This document shows, piece by piece, positions 1 to 9,094 of a stretch of DNA of 64,000 bases. The stretch comes from Roseateles subflavus. GTDB lineage: Bacteria; Pseudomonadota; Gammaproteobacteria; Burkholderiales; Burkholderiaceae_C. The DNA lies in the NCBI RefSeq assembly GCF_030285365.1, contig NZ_JASVDS010000002.1, positions 806,001 to 870,000 of the forward strand. Direction: 5' to 3'. The notes under the pieces are model-generated. The model made no database searches. It was not told the origin of the DNA and was given only the letters and a program-made list of their open reading frames with translations. How positions within the stretch are numbered: position 1 is the stretch's first letter; each line of letters begins with the position of its first letter. The translations under genes were made by a program, and so were the position numbers.

Positions 1-1
1 G

Positions 2-1381
2 TTCGAGGGCCGGTGGTTTGGCACCATGTGCCTGTCGGAGCCGCAGGCGGGCTCCTCGCTGTCCGACGTGGCGACGCGCGCCGAGCCCGATGGCGCCGAC
101 TTCGAGGCCGACGCCCTCGGCCCGCGCTACCGCCTGCGCGGCCACAAGATGTGGATCTCCGGCGGTGAGCACGAGCTGCGCGAGAACATCATCCACCTCG
201 TGCTGGCCAAGATCCCCGGTCCCGACGGCAAGCTGCCGCCCGGCGTGCGGGGCATCTCACTGTTCATCGTGCCCAAGTGGCTGGTGGGCGCCGACGGGCG
301 GCTCACGGGCGAGCGCAACGACGTCGTGCTGGCCGGGCTCAACCACAAGCTGGGCTATCGCGGCACCACCAACTGCCTGCTGAACTTCGGCGAGGGCCGG
401 CATGCGCCGCGTGGGCAGGGCGGGGCCGTCGGCTATCGCGTCGGGGCGCCGGGCGAGGGCCTCAAGGCCATGTTCCACATGATGAACGAGGCCCGCATCG
501 GCGTGGGCCTGGGCGCCACCATGCTCGGCTATGCGGGCTACGAGGCCAGCCTCGCCTACGCGCGCCAGCGCCCGCAGGGCCGCCCGATGACGGCGGCGGG
601 CAAGGACGCGGCGTCGCCGCAGCGGCCCATCATCGAGCACGCGGACGTCAAACGCATGCTGCTGGCGCAGAAGAGCTACGTCGAGGGCGCGCTGGCGCTG
701 GAGCTGTTCTGCGCGCGCCTGGTCGATGAGCATCACACCGCCGAGCCCGAGGGCGCCGCGCGTGCGCGCCTGCTGCTCGAGGTGCTGATCCCGATTGCGA
801 AGAGCTGGCCGAGCGAGTGGTGCCTGGAGGCCAATTCGCTGGCGATCCAGGTGCTGGGCGGCTACGGCTACACGCGCGACTTCCCGGTGGAGCAGTACTG
901 GCGCGACAACCGCCTGAACATGATCCATGAGGGCACGCACGGCATCCAGGCGCTGGACCTGCTGGGCCGCAAGGTGGTGATGGAAGGCGGCGCGGCGCTG
1001 ATGGCGCTGGCGCAGCGCATCAACGAGACCATCACGGCGGCCGGCCAGGTGCCAGGTCTTGCCGAAGCGGCGAACCAGCTCGCGCAGGCGCTGGCGCAGG
1101 TCGGGGCCGCCACCAAGGCCGCCTGGTCCACGGGCGAGCCCGAGGCCGCGCTGGCCAATGCCACGCCCTATCTCCAGGCCTTCGGCCACACCGTGCTGGC
1201 CTGGATCTGGCTGGACGTGGTGCTGGCGCTCCGGGCCGACGATGGCAGCGACTTCGCGCAGGGCAAGCGCGCGGCGCAGCGCTACTTCTTCGCCTACGAG
1301 CTGCCCCGCATCAGCGCCTGGCTGGCCGTGGTGCAGCGCCGCGAGGCGCTGTGCCGCGACATGCAGGACGCCTGGTTCTGA
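2..1381 (+). CDS. acyl-CoA dehydrogenase, 5' end cut by the window
   Basis: FAD enzyme that desaturates an acyl-CoA at the alpha-beta bond. The frame is open from base 2, so the real start lies upstream; 459 residues are visible and relatives of this long subfamily have about 600. The visible part opens in the flavin-contacting segment (CLSEPQAGSSLSD). The catalytic-base region follows (YGYTRDFPVEQYW, then IHEGTHGIQ with the presumed catalytic Glu). The last ~130 residues look like the extra C-terminal helical domain of the AcdC type (ending AQRYFFAYELPRISAWL). A short-chain dehydrogenase and a thioesterase follow on the same strand, which suggests a fatty-acid or CoA-thioester degradation operon. 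The exact substrate cannot be read from sequence. Confidence 0.93.
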   Translation, partial: FEGRWFGTMCLSEPQAGSSLSDVATRAEPDGADFEADALGPRYRLRGHKMWISGGEHELRENIIHLVLAKIPGPDGKLPPGVRGISLFIVPKWLVGADGRLTGERNDVVLAGLNHKLGYRGTTNCLLNFGEGRHAPRGQGGAVGYRVGAPGEGLKAMFHMMNEARIGVGLGATMLGYAGYEASLAYARQRPQGRPMTAAGKDAASPQRPIIEHADVKRMLLAQKSYVEGALALELFCARLVDEHHTAEPEGAARARLLLEVLIPIAKSWPSEWCLEANSLAIQVLGGYGYTRDFPVEQYWRDNRLNMIHEGTHGIQALDLLGRKVVMEGGAALMALAQRINETITAAGQVPGLAEAANQLAQALAQVGAATKAAWSTGEPEAALANATPYLQAFGHTVLAWIWLDVVLALRADDGSDFAQGKRAAQRYFFAYELPRISAWLAVVQRREALCRDMQDAWF

Positions 1382-1415
1382 CCCGACCCCATTCGAGACT
1401 TCAAGGAGACACGCC

Positions 1416-2207
1416 ATGAGCACCAAGGTGCAGGACCTGTTCGACCTCAGCGGCCAGGTGGCCCTGGTCACCGGCGGATCGCGCGGCCTCGGCCTGCAGA
1501 TCGCTGAAAGCCTGGGCGAGGCCGGCGCGAAGGTCATGCTCAGCTCGCGCAAGGCCAAGGACCTGGAGGAGGCCGTGGCCCACCTGCAGGCCCGCGGCAT
1601 CGACGCGCGCTGGATCGCCGCGGACGCCGCCGACGAGACCCAGGCCCGCGGCATCGTCGAGCAGACGATGGAGCGCCTCGGCCAGATCGACATCCTCGTG
1701 AACAACGCCGGCGCCACCTGGGGCGCCCCGGCCGAGGAGCATCCGCTGGAGGCCTGGGACAAGGTGATGGACCTCAACATCCGCAGCCTCTTCGTGATGA
1801 GCCAGGCCGTGGCCCAGGCCAGCATGATTCCGCGCCGCAGCGGCCGCATCATCAACGTGGCCTCCATCGCCGGGCTGGGCGGGAATCCGTCGATGATGAA
1901 GACGATCGCCTACAACACCAGCAAGGGCGCGGCCGTGAACTTCACGCGGGCGCTGGCCGGCGAGTGGGGGCGCTACGGCATCACCGTCAACGCGCTGGCG
2001 CCGGGCTTCTTCCCCAGCAAGATGACGCAGGGCCTGCTGGCCGCCATGGGCGAGGACAAGCTCGCCGAGGCCGCTCCGCTGCGCCGCCTGGGCGACGAGG
2101 AGGACCTCAAGGGCGCCGCCCTGCTGTTCGCCTCGCGGGCCGGCAAGCACATCACCGGCCAGGTGCTCGCGGTGGACGGCGGCGTGTCGGCCATCCACGG
2201 GGCCTGA
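1416..2207 (+). CDS. SDR family oxidoreductase
   Basis: Classical short-chain dehydrogenase/reductase of 263 residues. It has the dinucleotide-binding TGGSRGLG at residues 19-26, NNAG at 96-99 and the active-site pair Y166-x3-K170 (YNTSK). The C-terminal GQVLAVDGG is typical of FabG-like enzymes. The chosen ATG is preceded by AAGGAG seven bases upstream; the frame is open further 5' but that part overlaps the preceding dehydrogenase gene in another frame. It sits 34 bp after the acyl-CoA dehydrogenase and probably works on the same acyl-CoA substrates as a 3-hydroxyacyl-CoA dehydrogenase or ketoreductase. The specificity is inference. Confidence 0.92.
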   Translation: MSTKVQDLFDLSGQVALVTGGSRGLGLQIAESLGEAGAKVMLSSRKAKDLEEAVAHLQARGIDARWIAADAADETQARGIVEQTMERLGQIDILVNNAGATWGAPAEEHPLEAWDKVMDLNIRSLFVMSQAVAQASMIPRRSGRIINVASIAGLGGNPSMMKTIAYNTSKGAAVNFTRALAGEWGRYGITVNALAPGFFPSKMTQGLLAAMGEDKLAEAAPLRRLGDEEDLKGAALLFASRAGKHITGQVLAVDGGVSAIHGA

Positions 2208-2221
2208 GGGCGCGTGGCAGC

Positions 2222-2227
2222 TAGACT
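2222..2227 (+). promoter_or_regulatory. -10-like hexamer just before the thioesterase start
   Basis: TAGACT lies six bases upstream of the ATG at 2234, and no Shine-Dalgarno sequence is visible. This spacing would place the transcription start at or next to the start codon. No clear -35 box is visible. Confidence 0.35.
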
Positions 2228-2233
2228 CGCCCC

Positions 2234-2695
2234 ATGAAACGCACGCCCCCGCTGTCCTTTCCCGTCCGCATCCCCTTCGTCGAGCAGCTCGGCTTCGAGC
2301 TGCACAGCCTGGGCGACGGCCGTGCGGAGCTGCGGGTCGACATCCGCGAGAGCCATCTCAACTCCTGGGAGGTGGCCCACGGCGGCGTGCTGATGAGCCT
2401 GCTGGACGTGGCCATGGCGCACGCCGCGCGCAGCATCCACCTGCATCAGGAGGGCATGGGGCCGGGTGTCGTCACCATCGAGATGAAGACCAGCTTCATG
2501 CGCCCCGCCGAGGGCGAGCTGCGGGCGGTGGGCGAGCTGCTGCACCACACCGCCACGATGGCCTTCTGCGAGGGCCGGGTGCTGGGCGAGGACGGCCGGC
2601 TCTGCGCCCACGCCACCGCCACCTTCAAGTACCTGCGCGCGCTGCCCGGCCAGGGGCGGCAGCTGAAGGCGCTGCAGCGGCGCGAGGCGGAGTGA
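2234..2695 (+). CDS. PaaI-like hotdog thioesterase
   Basis: 153-residue hotdog-fold protein that likely hydrolyses acyl- or aryl-CoA thioesters in the cytoplasm. It has the PaaI/YbgC-type core VAHGGVLMSLLD, with HGG at 49-51 and Asp58 in the position of the catalytic acid on the central helix, followed by the usual beta strands (VVTIEMKTSFMRPA). It follows the SDR gene by 26 bp. It has no ribosome-binding site but a -10-like TAGACT six bases before the ATG, so it may be transcribed separately as a leaderless message. Substrate unknown. Confidence 0.88.
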   Translation: MKRTPPLSFPVRIPFVEQLGFELHSLGDGRAELRVDIRESHLNSWEVAHGGVLMSLLDVAMAHAARSIHLHQEGMGPGVVTIEMKTSFMRPAEGELRAVGELLHHTATMAFCEGRVLGEDGRLCAHATATFKYLRALPGQGRQLKALQRREAE

Positions 2696-2709
2696 GCGCC
2701 GTGCCGCGA

Positions 2710-2731
2710 CCGCCGGCCTGAACGCCGGCGG
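2710..2731. terminator. GC hairpin between convergent genes
   Basis: An 8-bp perfect inverted repeat (CCGCCGGC and its complement) with a six-base loop lies between the ends of the thioesterase (+) and binding-protein (-) genes. It lacks a T tract, so intrinsic termination is uncertain. Confidence 0.35.
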
Positions 2732-2741
2732 GGCGGGGCGC

Positions 2742-3599
2742 TCAGCGCTCCGCGGGCGTCGTGCCGAGCGCCGGCCACGGGGAGACCAGCTCCAGCACAT
2801 GCCGGCGCTCGATCGTGGCGCGGGCCCAGTCGCGGCCCTGGTGCTGGTCAAGCAGGCGGCGGAAGCTGCCGTCCTGGCGGGCCATCTGCAGCCCGCGCTG
2901 CAGGCGCTGCAGCAGGGGGCGTTTGTCCTGGCGCGTCATGAAGTACACGGGCAGCGCGTAGTGCAGCGCCAGATGCGGCTCCACCATCAGATCGTCCCGC
3001 CCCTCGAAGTTCGCCAGTTCGGCGAAGGCTTCCGTCACGCCGCGCTGCAGGTAGTCGAAGCGACGGGCGCGCAGCATGCCGAGCAGGGCCTCCGTGCCAG
3101 GGCCGGCGATCACGGGCAGCTGGTTGGCCTCGAACACGGCCATGTCCGCCCACTGGCGGCCGAAGCCGCCCGTGAGGCGGCGCAACTGGGCCACGGTCGT
3201 GATGCGGGCGAAGGCCGGGGCGTCCTCCCGGCGGATCACCAGCAGGCGGTAGCCCAGGCGGCCGGCATGCAAGTCGATGGGCAGGGCGGCGAACTCCGCC
3301 ATCCGGGCCGGCGTCGGCGGCAGGTAGACGAGGTCCACCTCGCCTGTGCGCAGCAGCTCCAGGCAGCGGTCCTGGGACGGGTCCGGCCCCGGCGCATGGC
3401 GTACCAGCGCGACCGGCTCGCCGCCCTGGGCGGTCTTCTCCAGGATCAGGCGGGTGAGCGCGAGGCGGTAGTCGTAGCGCGGCGATTCCGTCTGGCACAG
3501 GCGCAGCGGCTGCGCCTCGCCCCGACACAGGGCCAGGCCCAACAGCAGGCCGAGCCCTGCACGCAGGAGCCGGCGTCGGATCAGGACGGAGCGCAACAC
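2742..3599 (-). CDS. periplasmic substrate-binding-like protein
   Basis: 285-residue protein with an arginine-rich N terminus and a hydrophobic stretch (residues ~10-25) that reads as a signal peptide ending near REAQ/GEAQ. The mature part resembles the type II periplasmic binding fold of family-3 solute-binding proteins. Landmarks are an N-terminal strand ending in ETD/TESPRYDYRL, a region LLRTGEVDLVYLPPTPARM like the ligand-hinge region, and GMLRARRFDYLQRGV near the second lobe. It has no transporter neighbours. Stand-alone proteins of this kind often serve as sensors or orphan receptors; here the nearby chemoreceptors make that conceivable, but no direct link is visible. Confidence 0.75.
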   Translation of the reverse strand: MLRSVLIRRRLLRAGLGLLLGLALCRGEAQPLRLCQTESPRYDYRLALTRLILEKTAQGGEPVALVRHAPGPDPSQDRCLELLRTGEVDLVYLPPTPARMAEFAALPIDLHAGRLGYRLLVIRREDAPAFARITTVAQLRRLTGGFGRQWADMAVFEANQLPVIAGPGTEALLGMLRARRFDYLQRGVTEAFAELANFEGRDDLMVEPHLALHYALPVYFMTRQDKRPLLQRLQRGLQMARQDGSFRRLLDQHQGRDWARATIERRHVLELVSPWPALGTTPAER

Positions 3600-3653
3600 G
3601 GCGCGCAGTCTATGCCATCCCCGTGACGGTGCGCCGCCTGGGGGGCCACCGAC

Positions 3654-5390
3654 TCAGAAGCTTTCCCACTCGTCCGTGACAGGCGTCGCGGGGCGGGGGG
3701 GCGGTGCCGGGCTGGCCGGTGCCGCGCGGGTCGGGGCGATGCGGGACGGGCTCAAGGCGGGGCTGCGCGCGGGCACGGGCACGGGCGCGAAGGGCTCGTG
3801 GCGGGCTCCCTGGCGTGGCGCCGGGACCCCGCCGGCGGCCTGCAGGCGGAAGAAGGCGACGACGTCCAGCAATTGGGCCGACTGCGTCTTCAGGCTTTCG
3901 GCCGCGGCGGCACTCTCCTCGACCAGGGCCGCGTTCTGCTGCGTCACGCGGTCCATCTGCGTGACGGCCTCGCTGACCTGGCCGATGCCGGTGCTCTGCT
4001 CGCGGCTCGCGGCGCTGATCCGGCCGACGATGTCCGTCACGCCGCGGATGGCGCTGACGACCTCGTCCATCGTGCTGCCCGCACGATCGACCAGCTGCGA
4101 GCCGTGCTCCACGCGCTCGACGCTGGTGGCGATCAGGGACTTGATCTCGCGGGCGGCCTCGGCGCTGCGCTGGGCGAGCGATCGCACCTCGCCCGCCACG
4201 ACGGCGAAGCCGCGGCCCTGCTCGCCGGCGCGGGCGGCTTCCACGGCCGCGTTCAGGGCGAGGATGTTGGTCTGGAAGGCAATGCCGTCGATCACGCCGA
4301 TGATGTCGGCGATGCGGCGCGAGCTCTCGTTGATGCCCCGCATGGTCTGGACGACCTCGGCCACCACGCCGCCGCCGCGCTGCGCGACCTCGGACGCCGA
4401 GAGGGCCAGCTGGTTGGCCTGCTGGGCGCTGTCGGCGTTGTTGCGCACGGTCGAGCCCAGCTCGTCCATCGTGGCGGCCGTCTGCTCCAGGGCGCTCGCC
4501 TGCTGCTCGGTGCGCTGGCTCAGGTCGGCATTGCCCGAGGCGATCTCGGCGCTGCCCGTGGCCACGGCCTCGGCATTGGTCCGCACGGTGTGCACGATGC
4601 CGCCCAGCGCGTCCTGCATCGCCTGGAGGGACTGCATCACGGTGGACAGCTCGTCGGGCCGCTCGTCGCGGACGGCGCGGGTGAAGTCGCCGTCGCGGAT
4701 GCGCTCGGCGATCTCGCTCAGCTGGCGGACGCGCAGCCGCAGCGTGCGGGCGATGTACAGCGCCATGGCCAGCATGGCCATGACCACGCCCAAGGCGACG
4801 GCACCGAAGACCCAGCGCGCGCTGCTGGCGTTGTGCTTGATGAGCTGCAGCTCCTGCTGGAGCTGGGCTTCCTGGTACTGCACCGTGCCCCCGATGGCCT
4901 GCAGCAGGACGTTGCGGGCGGGAATGGTCTGCTCGACCAGGTAGGCGAAGGCCTCCGGCATCTGGCCGGCCTCGATCAGCGCCATATTGCCTTGCTCGAC
5001 CTTGCCGAAGCCCTCGGCGGCCTGCAGCACGGCCTGGAAGCGCTGGCGCTCCGGCTCCGTGCGCAGGCCCTGGCCGTAGGCCTGGAGCAGCCGGGCGATG
5101 TTGCCCTTGAGCCGCTGGATGTCCTGCAGCGTGGCGCTGCGTTCCTGCGGCGTGCGGGAGAGCAGGGTGTGCCGCAGCTGCAGCGAGAGCCGCGTGACCT
5201 CCAGCTGCAGCTGCGCCATGTTCTGCAGCTGCGGGAAGCGGGCGACCTCCGCCTGGTGCGCCGCATCCTCCAGCGCGCCCAGCTGGCTTGAGGTGTGCAG
5301 CGCGGCACCGAGCAGGGCAAGCGTCAGGGCCGCCACCGTGACGAGGAGGCGGCCGGTGAGCCCGAGGCGCGGGGCATTGGCGTGAGACAT
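3654..5390 (-). CDS. methyl-accepting chemotaxis protein
   Basis: 578-residue transmembrane chemoreceptor. TM1 is at about 10-31, a ~160-residue mainly helical periplasmic sensor follows, TM2 is at about 193-213, then a HAMP domain and a long cytoplasmic coiled coil. The kinase-control tip reads [20 protein letters not shown]. The last residues, EWESF, match the xWxxF pentapeptide that tethers CheR/CheB in Tar/Tsr-type receptors, so it is probably adapted by methylation. The start follows GGAAG; upstream codons in frame are an Arg/Ser-rich run that does not look like protein. It lies 183 bp downstream of a paralogous receptor with a nearly identical signalling half but a different sensor domain. 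Confidence 0.94.
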   Translation of the reverse strand: MSHANAPRLGLTGRLLVTVAALTLALLGAALHTSSQLGALEDAAHQAEVARFPQLQNMAQLQLEVTRLSLQLRHTLLSRTPQERSATLQDIQRLKGNIARLLQAYGQGLRTEPERQRFQAVLQAAEGFGKVEQGNMALIEAGQMPEAFAYLVEQTIPARNVLLQAIGGTVQYQEAQLQQELQLIKHNASSARWVFGAVALGVVMAMLAMALYIARTLRLRVRQLSEIAERIRDGDFTRAVRDERPDELSTVMQSLQAMQDALGGIVHTVRTNAEAVATGSAEIASGNADLSQRTEQQASALEQTAATMDELGSTVRNNADSAQQANQLALSASEVAQRGGGVVAEVVQTMRGINESSRRIADIIGVIDGIAFQTNILALNAAVEAARAGEQGRGFAVVAGEVRSLAQRSAEAAREIKSLIATSVERVEHGSQLVDRAGSTMDEVVSAIRGVTDIVGRISAASREQSTGIGQVSEAVTQMDRVTQQNAALVEESAAAAESLKTQSAQLLDVVAFFRLQAAGGVPAPRQGARHEPFAPVPVPARSPALSPSRIAPTRAAPASPAPPPRPATPVTDEWESF

Positions 5391-5529
5391 GGATCTTCCT
5401 TTCAACCGTGTGGCGCGGAACCGCTGGCTCGCCGTTGCGTCGCCGTCTGTGGCACGGCGCGGGGCGGAGGTTGAACGGGTACTGCGGGGAACCGGAAACG
5501 ACGGCGCGCGGGGCGCCCTGGATGGGAAC

Positions 5530-5555
5530 GTCCGGCCGCGCACGCACGGCCGGAC
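5530..5555. terminator. hairpin downstream of the second chemoreceptor
   Basis: A 9-bp perfect inverted repeat around an eight-base loop lies just past the end of the upstream chemoreceptor gene on the minus strand. There is no T tract. It may limit read-through or protect the 3' end. Confidence 0.35.
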
Positions 5556-5573
5556 CGAAGCGGGGAGGTCAGC

Positions 5574-7361
5574 TCAGAAGCTCTCCCATTCGTCCGTGAC
5601 GGGCGCGCTGCGGCGGGGCTCGCTGGCCGGGCTGGGCGCGGCCGTCGCCCTCGGCGCGACGGCCGGGGCGGGCTCGGGGCGTGCCGCGACACTCGCTTTC
5701 GGTGCCGCCACGGGCGTGCGCGCCGGCGTGGACACGTACGCGCTCGTGGCGCGCGAGGACGGCGGCGGCGCGGCCTTGCCAGGGCTGGCGCTGCGGTGCG
5801 TGCCGCCGGCCCCCGCCTGCAGGCGGAAGAAGGCGACCACATCCAGCAGCTGGGCCGACTGCGTCTTCAGGCTTTCGGCCGCGGCCGCGCTTTCCTCGAC
5901 CAGGGCCGCGTTCTGCTGCGTCACGCGGTCCATCTGCGTGACGGCCTCGGTGACCTGGCCGATGCCGGTGCTCTGCTCGCGGCTGGCGGCGCTGATCTCG
6001 CCGACGATGTCCGTCACGCGGCGGATGGCCCCCACGACCTCGTCCATCGTCGAGCCGGCCCGGTCGACCAGCAGCGTGCCGTGCTCGACGCGCTCGACGC
6101 TGGTGGTGATCAGGGACTTGATCTCCTTCGCGGCCTCGGCACTGCGCTGCGCCAGGTTGCGCACCTCGCCGGCCACGACCGCAAAGCCGCGGCCCTGCTC
6201 GCCGGCGCGGGCCGCTTCCACGGCGGCATTCAGCGCGAGGATATTGGTCTGGAAGGCGATGCCGTCGATGACGCCGATGATGTCGGCGATGCGGCGCGAG
6301 CTGTCGTTGATGCCCTTCATGGTCTCGACGACCTCGGCCACCACGCTGCCGCCGCGCTGGGCGACGTCGGAGGCGGAGAGGGCCAGCTGGTTGGCCTGCT
6401 GGGCATTGTCGGCGTTGTTGCGCACCGTCGAACCCAGCTGGTCCATCGTGGCGGCGGTCTGCTCCAAGGCGCTGGCCTGCTCCTCGGTGCGCTGGCTCAG
6501 GTCCGAGTTGCCCGTCGCGATCTGGGCGCTGCCGGTGGCCACGCTCTCGGCGTTGGCGCGCACCGTGTGCACGACGCCCATCAGTTTGCTGCGCATGTCC
6601 TCCAGGGCGGTCGTCAGCTGGGCCACCTCGTCGCGACCCTGGGCGCTGAGGCTGACGGTCATGTCGCCCTCGCTCATGGCGCTGGCGGCATCCACCGCCT
6701 TCTTCAGGCCCTGGCTGACCTGGCGCGAGAGGAGGGTGGCCATCACCGCGGCACCCAGCAGGCTCAGCACCAGCAGCACGATCGTGAGGTTGCGGCTGTG
6801 CTCGTAGTCGGCCACACCCTCGGCGGCCAGCTTCTCGGCGTAGTCTTCCTTGTGCTTGGTCAGTGCGGTCAGCTGGTTGTCAAAGGCATTGACCTGGGGC
6901 ACGTAGACCTCGAACAGGTACTTCTGCGCATCCTCGGCGTCACCCCCCTCGGCGAGCTTGCCCTCCAGCACTGCCAGGGCGGACTCCCATTTCGCCATCA
7001 GTTCCTTGGTCTTCGCGACTTCCGCCCTGCCCTTGTCCGTGAAGAACAAGGGCATGGCCTCGTTCAGCTCGTCCTTCATCGTCTTGAGGTTTTTCTTGAC
7101 GGCCTCGCGAGCCGCCGCGCGCTTGTCGGCCGTGGGAGCCAGCAGCACGTCGCGGACATCCCGCGCGATGTAGATGAGGTCGATGTTGGCCTCCTTCACG
7201 CTGGAGATCGCCATGAGCTCCTGCGCATACATCAGGCGCCCGTTTTCCGCCACCGTGCCGAGGCTGCGCAGGGCCATGGCTCCAACCATCACCCCCAGCA
7301 GCGCCACGGCCAGCATGGCGCCCATCAGGCGCGTCCCGATCCGGAAATTCGTCAGTTGCAT
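5574..7361 (-). CDS. methyl-accepting chemotaxis protein with four-helix-bundle sensor
   Basis: 595-residue chemoreceptor. TM1 is at about 11-31, a periplasmic segment of ~160 residues rich in Lys/Glu heptads (probably the 4HB_MCP fold), TM2 at about 191-211, then HAMP and the cytoplasmic signalling coil with the canonical tip [20 protein letters not shown]. Like its neighbour it ends in the CheR/CheB-docking pentapeptide EWESF after an Ala/Pro-rich linker. The start ATG has a GGAGAGA ribosome-binding site. The frame stays open upstream through the divergent promoter region but that part is not protein-like. Its ligand is unknown. Confidence 0.94.
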   Translation of the reverse strand: MQLTNFRIGTRLMGAMLAVALLGVMVGAMALRSLGTVAENGRLMYAQELMAISSVKEANIDLIYIARDVRDVLLAPTADKRAAAREAVKKNLKTMKDELNEAMPLFFTDKGRAEVAKTKELMAKWESALAVLEGKLAEGGDAEDAQKYLFEVYVPQVNAFDNQLTALTKHKEDYAEKLAAEGVADYEHSRNLTIVLLVLSLLGAAVMATLLSRQVSQGLKKAVDAASAMSEGDMTVSLSAQGRDEVAQLTTALEDMRSKLMGVVHTVRANAESVATGSAQIATGNSDLSQRTEEQASALEQTAATMDQLGSTVRNNADNAQQANQLALSASDVAQRGGSVVAEVVETMKGINDSSRRIADIIGVIDGIAFQTNILALNAAVEAARAGEQGRGFAVVAGEVRNLAQRSAEAAKEIKSLITTSVERVEHGTLLVDRAGSTMDEVVGAIRRVTDIVGEISAASREQSTGIGQVTEAVTQMDRVTQQNAALVEESAAAAESLKTQSAQLLDVVAFFRLQAGAGGTHRSASPGKAAPPPSSRATSAYVSTPARTPVAAPKASVAARPEPAPAVAPRATAAPSPASEPRRSAPVTDEWESF

Positions 7362-7449
7362 GATCTCTCCTGCGCTCGGGCACGCCGGCCCCTGCCGCCG
7401 TGCCCGAGCGCATCGTTCACCCCGTACTTTCCCTTGTTCCCCGGCGGCG

Positions 7450-7476
7450 TTGCAACCGTTTTCCATGCAAACAGAT
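7450..7476 (+). promoter_or_regulatory. possible promoter overlapping the operator
   Basis: A TTGCAA hexamer at 7450-7455 and a weak AGATAC at 7473-7478 are 17 bp apart and read toward the oxidoreductase gene. The -10 region overlaps the left arm of the palindrome at 7477-7492, so a bound repressor could block it. The -10 is poor. Confidence 0.3.
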
Positions 7477-7492
7477 ACGAACGACCGTTCGT
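7477..7492. promoter_or_regulatory. palindromic operator (TetR-type half-sites)
   Basis: ACGAACG-AC-CGTTCGT is a perfect 7-bp inverted repeat with a two-base centre. It lies in the divergent region between a chemoreceptor (-) and a quinone/enal oxidoreductase gene (+), 105 bp before the latter. The symmetry and the AACG..CGTT core resemble TetR-family operators. No TetR gene is in the window, so the regulator is unknown. Confidence 0.5.
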
Positions 7493-7596
7493 TTTTGTCG
7501 CCACCGAGACGGGCTTCACGAATGCGCCATGATTCAATCCCGGCCATCGGTGTCCCAACAGGTACACGAAACTTACAGAGAGAGAGTGAGGAAGCC

Positions 7597-8613
7597 ATGA
7601 GCATCAACCGTCAGATCCATCTGGTCTCCCGTCCTGCCGGCGAGCCCACCGCCGACAACTTCCGCCTCGTCGAAGCCCCGCTGCCGGCGGTGCAGGACGG
7701 CCAGGTGCTGGTCCGCAACCACTACCTGAGCCTCGACCCCTACATGCGCGGCCGCATGAACGACAGCAAGAGCTACGCCGAGCCCCAGCCGCTGAACCAG
7801 GTCATGCTGGGCGGCACGGTGGGCGAGGTCGTGGAGTCGCGCAATCCGCACTTCAAGCCCGGCGACCAGGTCGTGGGCATGGGCGGCTGGCAGGAGTACC
7901 AGCTGGTCGATGCCAGCCAGCGCGGCGTGCTGCAGAAGGTCGACACCACGCACATCCCGCTGGCCGCCTACCTCGGCGCCGTCGGCATGCCCGGCGTGAC
8001 CGCCTGGTACGGCCTCACCCAGATCATCAACCCCAAGGCGGGCGAGACGGTGGTGGTGAGCGCCGCCAGCGGCGCCGTGGGCACCGCCGTGGGCCAGCTG
8101 GCCAAGGCACGGGGCGCCCGCGCCGTGGGCATTGCGGGCGGTCCGGACAAGTGCCGCTACGTGGTCGAGGAACTGGGCTTCGACGCCTGCATCGACTACA
8201 AGGAGCACCGTGACCTGAAGTCGCTCTCCGCCGCGCTGAAGCAGGCCTGCCCGAACGGCATCGACGGCCACTTCGAGAACGTGGGCGGCATGATCCTCGA
8301 CGCCGTGATGCTGCGCGCCAACGCCTTCAGCCGCATCGCCATGTGCGGGATGATCTCCGGCTACAACGGCGAGCCCATCCCCATGATGGCGCCGCAGCTG
8401 ATCCTCGTGAACCGCATGAAGATCGAGGGCTTCATCGTCTCCGAGCACATGCAGCTGTGGCCCGAGGCCCTGAAGGAGCTCGGCATGATGGTCGCGACCG
8501 GCAAGCTCAAGTACCGCGAGACCATCGCTGAAGGGCTGGCCGCCGCGCCCGAGGCCTTCCTCGGCCTGCTCAAGGGCCGCAACTTCGGCAAGCAGCTCGT
8601 CAAGCTCGTCTGA
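7597..8613 (+). CDS. NADP-dependent MDR-family oxidoreductase
   Basis: 338-residue zinc-free medium-chain dehydrogenase/reductase of the leukotriene B4 dehydrogenase / YncB / curcumin-reductase type, which reduces activated double bonds of enals or enones with NADPH. The signature N-terminal LSLDPYMRGRMND and the cofactor-binding AASGAVGTAVGQLAK (from residue 156) are visible, as is HFENVGG, which closes the Rossmann domain. The ATG has GAGTGAGGAAG upstream. The gene starts a run with the GNAT and SDR genes (1-bp overlap with the first), and the palindrome at 7477-7492 suggests induction by a small electrophile through a repressor. That induction is inference. Confidence 0.93.
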   Translation: MSINRQIHLVSRPAGEPTADNFRLVEAPLPAVQDGQVLVRNHYLSLDPYMRGRMNDSKSYAEPQPLNQVMLGGTVGEVVESRNPHFKPGDQVVGMGGWQEYQLVDASQRGVLQKVDTTHIPLAAYLGAVGMPGVTAWYGLTQIINPKAGETVVVSAASGAVGTAVGQLAKARGARAVGIAGGPDKCRYVVEELGFDACIDYKEHRDLKSLSAALKQACPNGIDGHFENVGGMILDAVMLRANAFSRIAMCGMISGYNGEPIPMMAPQLILVNRMKIEGFIVSEHMQLWPEALKELGMMVATGKLKYRETIAEGLAAAPEAFLGLLKGRNFGKQLVKLV

Positions 8614-9089
8614 TGAGCGCGCTCGCCTGGTCCTGCCTGCCGCTGCAGGCGCTGGATGCCGAAGGCGTCTACGAGATGCTGGCGCTGCGCAACGAGGTCT
8701 TCGTCGTCGAGCAGCGCTGCCTCTACCAGGACACCGACGGCCGCGACCGCCACTGCCTGCACGTGATGGGCCGCGACGCCGCGGGCCGGCTGCTGGCCTA
8801 CGCGCGCCTGCTGCCGCCGGGCCTCAAGGGGCCGCAGCAGCAGCGGGCCGCCATCGGCCGGGTGCTGACCGCGCCCGCGCTGCGCGGGCAGGGGCAGGGC
8901 CGTCCGCTGGTGCGCGAGGCGCTGCGCGAGTGCGAGCGGCGCTGGCCGGGCGTGGGGCAGGAACTCAGCGCCCAGGCGCACCTGCAGGACTTCTACGCCA
9001 GCCTCGGCTTCCGCGCCACCTCGCCGGTCTACGACGAGGACGGCATCCCCCACATCGACATGTGCCGCGACGCGGCCCCCTTGGAGTGA
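8613..9089 (+). CDS. elaA: ElaA-family GNAT N-acetyltransferase
   Basis: 158-residue acetyltransferase of the ElaA family, acetyl-CoA dependent, substrate not established. Family hallmarks are clear: LRNEVFVVEQRCLYQDTDG near the N terminus, the acetyl-CoA loop region with GRVLTAPALRGQGQGRPL, and the C-terminal DFYASLGF...YDEDGIPHIDM. The start codon overlaps the stop of the upstream oxidoreductase (TGATG), so the two are translationally coupled. Confidence 0.93.
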   Translation: MSALAWSCLPLQALDAEGVYEMLALRNEVFVVEQRCLYQDTDGRDRHCLHVMGRDAAGRLLAYARLLPPGLKGPQQQRAAIGRVLTAPALRGQGQGRPLVREALRECERRWPGVGQELSAQAHLQDFYASLGFRATSPVYDEDGIPHIDMCRDAAPLE

Positions 9090-9094
9090 CGCAG

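Noticed and set aside
257-1867. Very long antisense frames opposite real genes, here and elsewhere (for example 11294-14047 and 14196-17534)
   Set aside because: In this GC-rich DNA antisense frames stay open by codon bias; their translations are low-complexity and match no domains, while the sense genes are clear.
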